Assembly: GCA_029378245.1 (NCBI GenBank)
Contig: JARKIF010000017.1
Location: 1,054,001-1,118,000 of the forward strand
Length of the DNA: 64,000 bases
Reading direction: 5' to 3'
DNA from: Roridomyces roridus
Lineage: Eukaryota; Basidiomycota; Agaricomycetes; Agaricales; Mycenaceae
How positions within the stretch are numbered: position 1 is the stretch's first letter; each line of letters begins with the position of its first letter. Position numbers and translations under genes: made by a program. The notes beneath the pieces are model-generated. The model had not been told where the DNA came from, did not search any database, and saw only the letters and a list, made by a program, of their open reading frames with translations. Positions 34,323 through 45,812 of the stretch are shown here, piece after piece.

Positions 34323-34680
34323 CAGATCTTCGAATTGGACTCTGCCACTTTCGGCTTAAGTAGATTTCTTGCATGTATACAAGTTGAAAGGACAACTATG
34401 GGACAGAATGCATCACTCGTGCCATCGCGTCCATTCGATCATGTGAAAGATCGGAAAACGGCGAAACCTCGGGATATGTTGAATCCAGACAGCAGCTCAG
34501 CGCGCAGCGCCCATTGATATCTGTGTCATCAGTTCGTAACTTTTTTTCCCCGACGCCGGTATGAGCAGTTCATCCAAATGGCAGATATACTGTACAAAAA
34601 ACAAAAAATCACATCCAACCCATTTTTCAGTCTAGGCCAATGTTATATCGCACGAAATCTTGCATGGAATCTATGCATCC
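34323..34680. other. No supported gene
   Basis: Intergenic; no repeat or coding signal found. Confidence 0.4.
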
Positions 34681-35003
34681 AGTCGTACAATGAGAGACAC
34701 GCGGGGCAGACCGCCAGCCTCGAGTGTGTTGAGAAGCACTCAGGGACGACGGCTGGGCTGGGCATCTGAAAGCGGGGCGGTCCGTGAGCACATTACTATA
34801 CAAGATGTGGTACAGATGTGTCGTCGACTCGTCGACTGGATATGCATTTGGGGTCGGCACGGTGGTAAACCGGATTTGCGCCGCTTCTGCGGTCGGGACG
34901 ACCCGCTTTTCATTAACGCTGAACTGATCTCATATCCGTCGACCGAACATTGGTTTGAAGCGGAGTTATGGCGGAGTGTGTGATTGATTCAGTTGTTAGA
35001 ATG

Positions 35004-35013
35004 CATAAATACC
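35004..35013 (+). promoter_or_regulatory. TATA-like element CATAAATACC
   Basis: It is 118 bp upstream of the ATG at 35122 and is identical, with about 30 flanking bases, to the element at 23370. Confidence 0.65.
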
Positions 35014-35121
35014 AGTCCAGGTCTCCTTCTTCCTCAGTTCCCCATCCCCCTCGAGCTGGTCAGCTTTCTCTCATCTACTTTGGCCAGTTCCCTCACACTT
35101 CACAGAAACTACCATCGCACC

Positions 35122-35518
35122 ATGCAATTCAACATCGCTCTCATCGCTAGCGCCATTCTCATGGCCGTTTCTCCCGTCCTCGGCGCCGACTTCCAATGGT
35201 GGTCCGGCGCTGGTTGCACTGGTTCAGTCCATTTGACCAGCGACAATATTCCCGCAAACGAGTGCTTCGGCCTCAGCGACGGCGAGTCGACCAAGTCGAT
35301 CAGCTACTCCGGTGTTCCTACCCAGGCCAGGTTCTTCCGTTCCGGCGGCTCGCAGGACTTCTGCACCAATGGCCCGCCCACCGTCACCACCGGTGGTGGT
35401 TCTGGATGCGCAACTGCACCTGACGGGTAAGTTCTGCCGTGCCGAAAGTCTTTTGATCCGGAAAATTGATATCCCCCCGCTTATTAGGTTCAACTTCCAG
35501 AGCTTTGCCTACAACTGA
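35122..35518 (+). CDS. Small secreted cysteine-containing protein 2 (111 aa)
   Basis: Exons 35122-35426 and 35488-35518. Signal peptide MQFNIALIASAILMAVSPVL, then a mature chain with four cysteines at the same places as the copy at 23486 (GCTG, ECFGL, FCTNG, GCATA) and the invariant TKSISYSGVP. It ends NFQSFAYN. The signal peptide and C-terminal GGGSGCATAPDG are nearly identical between copies, while the middle (residues 30-60 and 75-95) has diverged strongly. That pattern could reflect diversifying selection on exposed loops. Function unknown. Confidence 0.85.
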
Positions 35519-35981
35519 TGGATTGGCTTGAAAGAGGGCTACCGTTGTGCATTTCGGCAACCCATGTAGATTAATCTTCTCACTTGAATCCATTTTGTCA
35601 TCCCGTGACGGATGAGAGGCTCCCTTGATACATTGGATTTGATTCTTTTTGTAACGCTGCCTCACAAGTGTGCAATTAATTCCATGGGTATTGTGTGATT
35701 TTAAACAGCTTTACGCTGAATGAGGGCTCATTGGTTGCGATCTGGTTGTACTCCAGGCAGGTCCAATTCGCCTTTCAAGCGGTTTCCTTTTATTTCCTTC
35801 TCAATCTGCATCTAAGCATTTGACAGATGCGCGCGAGGAAGGTTCGGCTGAACTTGCGCTTGAACAGAAAGGGCCGAACAACTAGTAAAATTGATAATCC
35901 GACAGGCATAGGTAGCTCGACGAACCAGAACAAGAAAACCAAAACTAACAAGGAAAGGAAACGCAAACTGTCCAAACCGAC
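35519..35981. other. No supported gene
   Basis: Convergent intergenic region between the secreted protein gene and the protease gene; nothing seen. Confidence 0.4.
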
Positions 35982-37564
35982 TCAATACGGCTTCCTCTGC
36001 GTAATCGTCACCCGATTTTGCCCAATATCAAACGTCGAAACGACGTTATGCAGGAACATATCGCCCCTGAAAAATCCCCCGTCAAATACAAATAACGAAT
36101 CCAAGGCAAGGAAGGGGGAACTCACAAAATGAAGACAAGCCCCTCATCCTCCGCATCCCCACCGGCATCCTGAACCCCACTCACACAAACATCATGACCC
36201 TTCTCATCTTTACCCACCCAAACAACCGCGTCCCTCGGATCGGTATTAAACACCCGCCCGCCCAACTTGACACCCAGACTCGGCGCAGTCGCATTACAAG
36301 GCACGTAGTACGTCTGCGTATGCAAGTCCCACTGAGCAAGAGGACGGAAGGCCGCGTTAAACGCGCGTGCGGCAGAGGATGGGAGCAGGGAGAGCGTGGT
36401 TCCCGTGTCGAGGATCGTGTTGTTGTTGGCGCCGAGGAGGGTTTTGTTGGAGTTGATGGAGAAGCCTTGGATGGGGAGGGTGTAGTAGAAGTAGCCTGTC
36501 GATGAAGAGGAAGAGGAAGTGGGAAGTCGGGAGCTGAGGGAGTATCCTTGGACGGGCAGCGTCACGCTGAGGTTCGTTACGGGGACGGGAGGGATGCCGC
36601 CGAAAGCGAGGTAGCCAAAGTGAGGGACAGTGCCGTGTTTGTGCGTCGAGTTGGGGCCGTCGGCTCCGCGATCGAGTGAGACGGAAAAGTCTGGTAGCTG
36701 AAAATGAACGAATGGGATCTAGAGGGACGGAGGACGTACAGGGATGAGAAACCTTCTTCTGCTTGACGGCGTTGAAGAAGAATGGATCGTACAAAATGGG
36801 ATCGTCGTGGTTGGACGAGTTGACCACACTTGTTAGAGCGGGATACGCGAGACCGAGGAGGCCAGAATTGACGCCGTCGCCCATCCACGCGGCTTGGGAG
36901 ACAACACCAATTTCCTGGTGCGTTACTGAAGAATTAATTGAGCCAGCGACTGAATCATGAGCGTAGATTACTCACCTGTGAGCCCAGCAACCTCGACAGT
37001 CTCAAACGCTGCGACACCCTCAAGGTACTCCCCATCTCCGTAAACGATCGAGAATTTTGTATGCGGGTAGGCTTGAAACGTCTTCGAGCGCGTGGTATTA
37101 AAACCCGTCGTCCCAAACGCGCACGCTGACTGCGGCTCATGAACACCGGTGAGATTGAAGCATTGAAATCCCGTCTGAGGGACCCAGGTATCGGAACTAC
37201 CGCCGATTGAGACAAGAAAAGAGAAGAGTAGGTAGGACACACACCTTCCTGTATCCGCAATAGCATAAAACTGCTGTCCGCCGACGGTCAAAGACACGAG
37301 GTAGTCGAAGCCGTAGTCGGAAGCGAAGAGGTCTGCGGTGGAGCCCGAGGCGAGTAGGGATCGTAGAGCATGCGTCTTGGACGGCCGTCTCTGCTGTCGG
37401 GACACAATCGGGGCTGTGATGGACGCTATGGGCAGCGAAGGCGTTTCGAGCTCGGTGCTCGGAGTGACATGTCGTTTGATGACGTGGCTATGGGTACGGT
37501 CTCCACCAACAGCGCCAGCGCTGACTGCGAGGAGGGAGAGCGAGAAAAGAGTGAGTGGCACCAT
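35982..37564 (-). CDS. Pepsin-like aspartic protease (A1 family), 457 aa
   Basis: Five exons: 37564-37245, 37196-36976, 36922-36740, 36690-36126 and 36066-35982; all introns are GT-AG and in phase. A signal peptide (MVPLTLFSLSLLAVSAGAVG) and a propeptide with basic sites (VSRQQRRP) precede the catalytic core starting YLVSLTVGGQQFYAIADTG. The first catalytic DTG-SS (about 104-108) is split by intron 1. The flap Tyr is in SIVYGDGEYLEG, and the second catalytic motif is ILDTGTTLSLLP (about 333). The end GDMFLHNVVSTFDIG is typical. The enzyme is probably secreted and digests protein at acid pH. A Ser-run precedes the second catalytic half. No damage is seen. Confidence 0.92.
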
Positions 37565-37934
37565 GGCGGTGGGGCGTTTTTGAGTTGGGTGGGCTGCGAG
37601 CCTATTGCGAGGGTTACTTATAGGAAGTCGCGCTACTCTTCGTTTCTTGAGCCGTGCTTCTCGCGACCAGTAGGCTGAGAAGGGCTCGGCGTGGCGGAAG
37701 CGAGCCGTAATGCCGCGGGTTCGGAAGTTCGACGCAGGCAACAAGGAGGGTCATGGTGGTGCGAAGCAAAGGACAGCGGCCGGTGCGGCATGCGGCATCA
37801 AAGCGCCAAGCATAGCCAAACATCGGTCTCTTGCTCCCGACACTCATCATCTCGGTTCTCGATTTTCCTTCCTCCCGCTCCGAACATCGAGTCCAGCACA
37901 TTTCAAGCAACGCGAACTTACCTTAAGTTTCCAG

Positions 37935-38688
37935 ATGAGCCTTGATCCGTGTCTGCCAGCGGAGCTCGACCAAGTCATCTTCGAGTTGGCTGCCCGCATG
38001 GAGCCCAAGTCGATGCTCATTGCTCCGGCTAATGCTGGTCGCTCTCCGAGTCAAAGAATGGTATGTCATTAACCTTTCAGTGACCTTCACCCGCTTCACA
38101 CTCGTTAGGCTTGAGCCCCTCGCTCACAGTGTCTGAGTGTCGTGGTTTCAAATATTCTCCTCCAAGAGTGGACATCCCCACGCAACCGTCTCTTTTCGTC
38201 TTCCGCCCGTCCGGCCTGGGCACTTCTGCTTGCCATCTCCTGATGCTCATGCCGTCACCCGAAGAGGCATCACTCGCACTCTCCGCCTGCCCTCACATCG
38301 AGAACTACCTGTTGGCTATCACGGACCAGACATTCCGAATCCTCTCGCTCGACAATCCCCCTCCACTCAAGTGCCTCAACGTCGTGCCCGAGTCCCCATT
38401 CGGTGCCTTCCCATTTGATTTCACGCGCATCACTCATCTTGGAATCTATGGCTTCCGATCTGAGCCGCCATATTGAACACTCTGCTCCGCACGTGCGCAT
38501 CCCTTCCAGTCTTGGTTATGGCTCACTATGGGACGGGTCCACCGACTTTTGAGGAGGAGCTCGTCGCTGACGCGCGATTCATCTGGACGGGGCGGATGGG
38601 TCCGATCGATGGGCCAGTCGATCTTGAGATGGATTGGGTCGCTGGGATTTTCATTGCGTGGATGTATGGTCCAGAGCGGATGAGGTGA
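37935..38688 (+). pseudogene. F-box/LRR-like family pseudogene (copy c)
   Basis: The start MSLDPCLPAELDQVIFELAA matches the family opening. A one-base shift then separates it from LMLVALRVKEW, the conserved end of exon 1. The usual intron (38061-38108) is present, but exon 2 meets a TGA after EPLAHSV. Downstream blocks continue in other frames: SPEEASLALSACPHIENYLL, FPFDFTRITHLGIYGF, and a C-terminal FIWTGRMG..DWVAG stretch. The homologous order with frame breaks supports a pseudogene. It is more divergent than the copies at 3, 46 and 60 kb. Confidence 0.65.
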
Positions 38689-39016
38689 TTGCTGAAAGGA
38701 GGGCAAGCGTGGTCAATTCGTGAGTCAGAGCTTTGTTTTCGACTGCCATTGTATCGTACTGGCGTGTTCCACCCAATAGATATAAGTCATGTACGTCACC
38801 TCGTTTCTTATCGCGCCGAATTCATCTGATTTGCTTCCATTGCGGTCAGGTTTATCTGAGAATGCGTCAGCTGATCGATCGCTGTCCATGGTTCGATCCA
38901 GTATAGCGAATGACCAGTAAAAATCTGCGTTTTTCCGTCGCACTCAGCTTCATCCTATGTAAGCACTGTGCTCTTGCGCTGAAGACTGAGAACACTCAAG
39001 TCACGAGTACCTGCTC

Positions 39017-39074
39017 GCCCGGCCGTCTAGGTTCGATTCCACTCCGGGCATCAGAAGGAAAGTAATCTTTTTTT
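39017..39074 (+). repeat. Isolated T-arm-like hairpin with T-run
   Basis: GCCCGG (39017) pairs with CCGGGC (39043) around GGTTCGATTCC (39030), and T7 follows at 39068. It looks like an acceptor stem plus T arm without D and anticodon arms, the same pattern as in the array at 18.8-20.4 kb. Confidence 0.45.
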
Positions 39075-39144
39075 CTTTTCTGTCTTGATCCGTCATTTTC
39101 TTGCCCGCGAGATGTCTTCCACGGTGTACATATGTGACACGTCT

Positions 39145-41280
39145 CCTATGATCGAACGGAACAGATTAGTGTGCTAGTGATACATCTATGGTAAGCTCTA
39201 ATTTACTCGAGTCTACGCACCTCGAACCGCCACGCCAAACTTCTCCTCCTCAAGCTGCTTCTTCACCTGCAAGTCCATCCCAGGCGCCCACCGACTGCCC
39301 TCCCTCACCCGTGCCCCATACCGGAAGAATAAAAACGGCATCGGCGCAAGCAACAACCCCACACCAGCCAACAAAGTGCACGCATACCCCACACTAAGTT
39401 TCTCAAACATTTGCACCGTGAACAGCTGAAATCCCGCCGCCACAAGGGACCTCGCGAACGTATTGGCCGCGAATGCCGACGCGGCGTACACGACGTACGT
39501 GTCGAGCAAATACGAGAGGAAGGACATGATGATGGCCGAGATGCCGAATCCCACGGGAATGGAGCTGATGGCCGGGACGTACCACGGGACGACTGTGTAT
39601 TCTCCCGTCCAGCCCAACCAGAAGATCCCGATGACGAAGACGGGTGAGCCGAGCATGGCTGCGCGGAGTCGTTCTTCAGGCGGTGGGAAACCTCGCCATA
39701 CTTTGATTAGTTGCGGGTAGTCGGTGGCGAGGAAGTGCGTTGAAAGCGCGCCGAGAACTGTGCCAATCCCGACGCCGATGAAGACGAGGCCGTTTTGACT
39801 GATGGTGAAGCCGTGTTTTTCAACGAAGATGATAGGGAAGGCTTCGAATACTGCGGCAAGTTAGTCAATTGGGGGAAGGCGGAGAGAATGAACGCACACA
39901 TATACATGACGCCGTAAATGAGAGACAGGTAAATCGTGACCAGCACCAGAATGAGTTCCTGGCTGAGCATGATGAATGGCCTGAACAGTGTCCGCTTCAC
40001 GATTCCCCACGGCGACCAGTCCTGCTTCTCATGCGCCGCATACAAACGCTTGCTCCCCTCCGGATTAGCCCTCCTTCGCTCCTTCACCTTGCGCAACAGG
40101 ATAACGGGGGCGTAGGTTTCAGGGAGGAAGATGGCCGTGAAGTACATATATGGACATAGCCAGGAGTAAGATGGGACGTCGACCGATGAGTTCACTTCCT
40201 GGGCCCCAGACGAATGACCGAGGACGTTACCCATGAGGAAAGTGAATGTGATGAGGTACGAGACCTCTGCCGACAGATGAAAATGGGCTCGAATGGCCTG
40301 CACGGCGGAACTCGGCGCGGAAGAGGCGAATGTTCTGATTTCTTCTGTATCAGCCAAAACTCAAACAGGACTCCAAGGAAACGAAGCACGCACACATTGA
40401 TTGCCATGATCATTGATGATACAAGTCACCGTTATAAGCCATTTCCTCCTGTCGCTCCAATTCTGCGGATTAGCTTGGTCCCGCGAGCCGTCCCAGGTGA
40501 CCTCATCGGAATCCCATGGTGGTGGTGGCCGCGGAGTAGGCCGCACCGAGTCCCAGTCCTTTCCCTTCAATATTGTAAATGTCCTCTTCCTCGTGCGCGA
40601 GCGTGGTAGTAGAAGAAAAAATGAGTGTGGGCAGCGAGAAGCTGGGCATGAGATCCAAGGGCGACACGCGAGGGGGATTTGGGCCGACCATCGTGTTGCT
40701 GCACAATTGGTGGGTCAGCGTGCTGGTCCGTGGGTGAAGATCGACCTCGTAGAAGCGAGACTCATTGTCATCCATTGGGGAAGAGAATTCCAGAAACACA
40801 TAGCTGACTGCCGCTTTTATTCCTCCATCAAAAGTTGCATGCAAGTAAAAAAAGATGAAGCGGCATTGCGGGGCGAGGTTGACGCGGACGCAAAAACACC
40901 GGTTGAAACCAATCACGAATTGGAAACACTTACACAGGAATTCAACCAGCTTAGTTTGGTCATATTCGACGCCATGGAATTGGAAGATGTGCATAGGTCC
41001 GTGATTGCCAAGGACTAAATCACATAAACGTGTAAGGGTGTACTTGTACATAAGTATGTCATGGAACGGCATATTATTTGCTGAGGTACTGCAAATCCAC
41101 GGGTCAACAAGAGCTGGACTTCTCAATGTTTTTTCCTTTACCGGTACCGTAAACCACCGTCCAGAGAGATAGGAGTGTGGTCTCTTATCCCGCATGATAA
41201 TGTTTCCCCAGCACCCTGGATGCCCGGAATTGGTCTCTCGTCCGCCCCAAATCGCTCCAACGTCTCGTAACGGCCCGACT
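39145..41280 (-). repeat. Direct segmental duplication, copy 1 (MFS locus)
   Basis: The segment aligns in the same orientation with 54475-57180: 3' flank (TCTCCTATGATCGAAC, GTGCTAGTGATACAT), the MFS coding region, its 5' flank (GTAAAAAAAGATGAAGCGGC, TTGGAAACACTTACA) and repeat R1. Copy 1 carries an internal deletion and point indels. Confidence 0.85.
39213..40775 (-). pseudogene. Decayed MFS transporter (paralogue of 54564-56405)
   Basis: Start-equivalent MDDNESRF at 40775. The N-terminal hydrophilic region and the C-terminal half (TMs 7-12, including GKN-free loop KRTLFRPFIMLSQELILVLV and the end KKQLEEEKFGVAV) are preserved. A one-base deletion in the first helix region (LGxxxSGAQEV where the paralogue has LGPFVWGPGSE) shifts the frame, and about 370 bp encoding TMs 2-6 are missing between there and FTAIFLPETYAP. 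The exon-2 donor region is also altered. No functional transporter can be made. Confidence 0.85.
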
Positions 41281-41640
41281 GCTACTTTGAGCCAAGGCGG
41301 ATGCGAAAGCTGTCCAGGTAACGGTTTGTCACGGGTATGCGGGTTAACCCGCGGGTTTGACCCCGGGTAAGTAACCCGTGCGGATTGGCAGTGTGCACCC
41401 GACCCGCCTCTCGGCACCTGCTCGGCACCCCGTGACGACACTTACAGGTTGTCCTCGATTTTGGGTTAGATTCCCTGGACCAGATAGGAGGTGCATCATG
41501 ATCATTGATGGCATGTTGTTCAGGCTTCGTAAGCGGCAAGAGTGATGCCGTATCAGTGACATATGGGGTCGTCACGAGTGTGACGCTGCTGCTTCGCTAC
41601 CACCACCATCCCCTGGGCTCAATGGTGGCAGAGCAGCTAC
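41090..41640. repeat. Dispersed GC-rich repeat R1, copy 2
   Basis: This is the longest copy. Compared with copy 1 (370-660) it has an extra 125 bp (about 41391-41520), and it shares its first 200 bp with copy 3 at 56830-57180. It ends at the MFS duplication boundary. Confidence 0.6.
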
Positions 41641-41925
41641 TCTGCCAGCTATCCGTTTGGATCTTCGAACGACAAGCAACTCCTGTCTGAGTCTACAATC
41701 CCTGGGATCACCACACCGGGCAACTCTTGGTGCTACTGGGACGAGTTCTGTCAGTTGCAACTTGCCCGTTCAAGCACCAGCTCCATTGACGCACCGAACG
41801 ATGAAACCATCTGCTGCATTTCTCATCTGACGAACAAATGAGGACGGGCTCAGAACGGGGGATCGGTCTGTCCATCTACCACTGTTGTGATCTGCGAGTC
41901 GTATTGGTCCTTCCCACCCTCGCTG

Positions 41926-41932
41926 TATATAA
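41926..41932 (+). promoter_or_regulatory. TATA box TATATAA
   Basis: It lies 67 bp upstream of ATG 41993. The in-frame ATG at 41951 is too close to this box to be the likely start. Confidence 0.6.
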
Positions 41933-41992
41933 CCCTGACACACCGGACACATGGCCCCAATTCTCCCCTGCCAGATACTCTTCACCTCCGCC

Positions 41993-42625
41993 ATGAAACC
42001 CTCGCTCACCCTGCTCTTTCTCTCTCTCATTACGATGACTCTGGCTGCGGTGCGAGAGCCCAGCCCTCCGAGTGAGAAAGCTACCTCCCGGCTCTCTCAG
42101 ATCGTCCCACCAATCTCAGTATTGTGCGTCTTACCCTCGAGAGGTCTCACCTTCTTGTTTTGACTGATGACGGCGTCCAGATCCAGATCAGTCACCTTTC
42201 TTCCCGCCCCCTCGATCTCCGTCAATGGGACTAGCCGCACTTCCCATGGCATCCCACACCCTGTCTCAGCATCTTCCCTCCGCATATCCAGCTCGACCGA
42301 GTCAGCTCATACCACTGGGACGACCTCTTCTACATCGTCCGCGTCGATTCCCATCGTCGTCACGACCCATAACGTCTCAGAATCTGTCACGGCTTCAAGC
42401 GACGGAAGCGCACTCCCCAGCAATACGAGCTCCGCTCCGGGGCCGTCCTCCCCGAGCGTTACCGCGCCACCCAGCTCCACCTCGACTATACTCACTACGG
42501 CGAGCGATCTCGGCGGTAGCCCCGCTCCTTCTAACCCACCGAACAGTGCGCGGGTGTTGTCGATGGACGCCAAGTTGGCTGTGGGAGGCATCGGGGCTGT
42601 GGCACTTGCGGTGATGTTGGTGTAA
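41993..42625 (+). CDS. Ser/Thr-rich GPI-anchor-type cell-surface protein (191 aa)
   Basis: Exons 41993-42123 and 42181-42625. Signal peptide MKPSLTLLFLSLITMTLAAV, then a long Ser/Thr/Pro-rich stalk (for example SSSTESAHTTGTTSSTSS) likely to be O-mannosylated, then a C-terminal hydrophobic tail (LAVGGIGAVALAVMLV) after a small-residue omega-site region (PSNPPNSARVLSM). This is the standard layout of fungal GPI-anchored wall or membrane proteins. No enzymatic domain. The tail ends without a basic residue, as expected for GPI signals. Confidence 0.75.
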
Positions 42626-44560
42626 TTTTGGCGGAGATTGCGGGTTGCCTTGGACGACGACCCGACGTACTCGGCTTTCATTTTCGGGGTTTTGTGGGTA
42701 TTAACTATTGTCGACTTTCGCTACTGATCATGACGGTCCTTTTTTTTCACGGTCGTTTGCCTATATTATATAAATGTTTTGCAATTGCGTTCGCGTTTCA
42801 TCGGAACTTGTGTTCTCTGGCCGAGAGACTCCCGATGTTTTCGTTCCATGTAGTATCGCCAAAGGGAGATGAGGATATTACCGGATGAAGGTGTTCAAGC
42901 AGAAACAATGGCCATTGATTCGTCAACGTACACAAAATTCGAGCAGCACATCAAACATCTCCCAACAACTCCTCGGCCAGCCAGACGAGCTCGAATATCG
43001 GGCATATGGGCGACGAGAATTGGGATTCTACGTGGCGGCTTTTGTTTAAAGGCTTTCAAAAGGTGTGCTCAACGGCATTCCGGCGGAGATTCTTACCGCG
43101 TCGACGCTTTGTAATTCTCGTCGGGATCCGCGCACGCTGTCATGAGCGTGTCCAACAACCTTGTACTCGTGCAATTGTTCTCTTGTGCTCCGTTCGCACC
43201 CAGTTACCAGGATTTTGGCCATATGCTGGGTTTGGGGACAAGAACAATAACGGCTAGATGCAACAATTAAATAGTGTACATGCGGTCAAATTTCGAACGA
43301 AGCTACTGTACTGATTCCACTTTGCCAAAGGTCTGGAATTCACAAGAAGCAGCCTGATGGAAAGGAGTAGACGGCGACGAACCCAGGCGAATGTGGCCAC
43401 TTCCGCAAGCCACTGCAGACGTCGAAATGACGGGCGGGATGGACGCAGAGAGGGACGCTATACCGGCTCCTGGAGTATGCATCGGCATCCACACTGGCAC
43501 CGACCATGAGCAATGAGCATGTGGCGAGCGACGTCGTGGAGCAGAGTCAAGGATGATGGGAGTCATGAAAGAAGTCATGTGACCTGGCTTTGAGGCCATT
43601 GCTCGCGCATGGCAGAAACGATTCTAGCTGGTTACACATCCACAAATTATGAGCTTTTTCAACTTCAAAATACAGAATTTAACTTTTGCCGAGCTGGTTG
43701 CTTTGCAGCCGAGCAAATCCAAGGAATCGGGTCCAGATGCTCAGCGCCGGGGCAGCATCAAGGTGCCGAGCTCGCCGGGACCTGGTGCGAATCCAAATAA
43801 CATGCCAATCGGATGCGAATCGATGATGCATCGGGTTACTTACATGGTAACATACCAGGTAACGTGCGACTGGATATGCTGAAGGTGGTTGAATGAAGGT
43901 CTGTCGAGGTTCGTCTTGAAAGCTGAAAATCAATTTATCAGTGACACATGCGGGGACTTCAAACGGCACCTGGCGGCAGGGTTGGAACCGATCACCCGTT
44001 GATCAACACCGGCCCTTCATATTGGCACGGAGAAACTGATTGAGGCTGCAAGGCATTAAGTAATTTGCAAGCTTGACGTAGATTTAGAGTGGACTGGCAT
44101 TGAACCAGCAGCAGCTACTTATTTGTGTGGATGGTCACTAGCAAAAGCTGCCAGTGGAAGAAAGAAGTTCACGGCTTGAAGTTGAGTGCCGGCGCATCAA
44201 ACAGAAATCGTTCATCATGGGGCAGAGTATTGGCAATATTGCACGAGTCGGCGCTCCGCTGACCTGGAGGTTGAAGAGTCCGACTTTTGATGGATGGTGA
44301 GCCTCGTCCGGCCCTTCTCACCCAGCGCGGCTGCAGCTCTCGGAACGCCGCTGAGCCACCGTGTGCCCCGGCGGCAAGTCGGCAACGAGATTGGCACCAG
44401 ATCGTCATACGGGACGGGACGGATCAAGCCCCGACTTCCAAATGGATATCGGGGATCGTTTGATGCCCCATCAGTATCCAGGACCCGGTTTAAAAAGAAC
44501 GATTCTTAAACAAGTTAAGAATCGTAATCCGAAAGCTCTTGACCAGAGCCATCACGACAA
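42626..44560. other. No supported gene
   Basis: Non-coding by inspection. A minus-strand CTGGTTCAATGCCAG hairpin at about 44105-44119 is tRNA-T-arm-like but has no clear A box. Confidence 0.4.
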
Positions 44561-45684
44561 ATGCCCACTCGCTCCTCCCAGACGCTCGAATTCGCTTGGA
44601 ATCTTCTGCTCGCACTTTCAATGAGGCCACCGCATGTACCTGGCTCGTTTTCAATGGTCGATTCGCCCCACGCGGGGCAGCACGCTCGCTGCTCAGTGCT
44701 TTCCCAGGAAATATGGGACCGAATGATCGACCTCGTCCCTCAGCAATCAATCTCTCTAATGTCTCGGAATCGTATGCGCACATGCCTATACTGTTGCATC
44801 GCAATCGGCCACGCCCCCGGGTCCCCGGCAAAAACTGTCGACCCCCCGCAATCTGCCACGCTGGTCGTGCTGACTGAGTCAGGAGTCGTATGATACCTCG
44901 TCACTTCGTCAGAAGCGCATCAGCGTCATTTGATTGCGCATCATCGTCATTTGATCGCGCAACTTCGTCACCAGGAGCTAAGCGGGTCGGTAGTCGTTTT
45001 CATTCGACTAACCTCTGCAAGTTCGTCAGAACGCCGGATCCAGTTAATCTGTCGGTTCACACGCCGGGCAAACATTCCCAAACCATTCTTCCTTTCCTTC
45101 CCCCACCATCGTCTCGCTGCTCGTCCGCCCTTGAAGACGCCCGCGACGTTACGCACCATCCTTTCCGATGAATTCAACCAGTGAGCATCCCAATCTCTCC
45201 CTCCCAATCGAGGCTCACGGTACTAGTACTCATTCTCGATCTCTGCACCTCATTGCGCATGTACCCGAGCTCAAAGTTTGGCGAGATCCTGGCTCCGTGT
45301 CGCTGGCGCCGTGGTCGCACCTCGCCTGGCTCACGCTTTTTCGATCGGGATTTGAGTCTCTCAGCGCCCCTGGTTTCCCTTTATCCCTTTGCGCACCCCC
45401 ACTTGTTCGCTTCGATCCCGGCTCTATCGTCGATCTACTAGTCATCTATTCTGGCGGCGAATTTGACAGAGTTGCGTGGGGTCGAGCTCCAATTGCGGGT
45501 CGGAGATGAAGCTTGTATACCCAAAAAGCCTGCGAAGCGCGAGTCTGAGTGGAGGTTGCAAATTGAGGGCGCGATGCGCCTGCTAGTGAAACGCGGGATG
45601 TTGGTTGTGGAGTTTGGAGCCGAGTGCAGAGGGTGCCGCCTTGAGAGGTGTGCATTTTTTTCGCACCGTCCGCAAGCCTCCTAA
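44561..45684 (+). pseudogene. Possible remnant of a different F-box gene
   Basis: Fragments suggest a conventional agaric F-box protein: VLSQEIWDRMIDLVPQQ near 44700 (the LPxEIWDxIIDxL motif), LHLIAHVPELKVWRDPG near 45245, and MRLLVKRGMLVVEFG near 45575. They lie in different frames and no gene can be assembled. A 21-bp minisatellite interrupts the region. Low confidence. Confidence 0.3.
44915..44975. repeat. 21-bp tandem repeat, about 3 units
   Basis: Units GCGCATCAGCGTCATTTGAT(T), GCGCATCATCGTCATTTGAT(C) and a diverged third GCGCAACTTCGTCACC. Confidence 0.7.
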
Positions 45685-45812
45685 ATGCCGCGCAGAACGC
45701 CTTTTGCTATGAACGCCGACATGGCGTGTGAATATGTATCTTGATGGCCACGTCGCACTTCATAGATCAATTGCTTCTTGTTCCTGACCACCATCCCCTG
45801 CACAAGCTTCTT

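Larger units (their letters stand above)
34680..35518 (+). repeat. Duplicated segment carrying small secreted protein gene 2
   Basis: This is the partner of 23030-23876 in direct orientation, 11.6 kb away. Promoter, leader, exon-intron structure and coding region all align. Similarity fades upstream. Confidence 0.75.

Noticed and set aside
36968..37744. Longer N-terminus for the aspartic protease
   Set aside because: The 60 extra residues are basic and precede a clean signal peptide at 37564, so the internal ATG is preferred.
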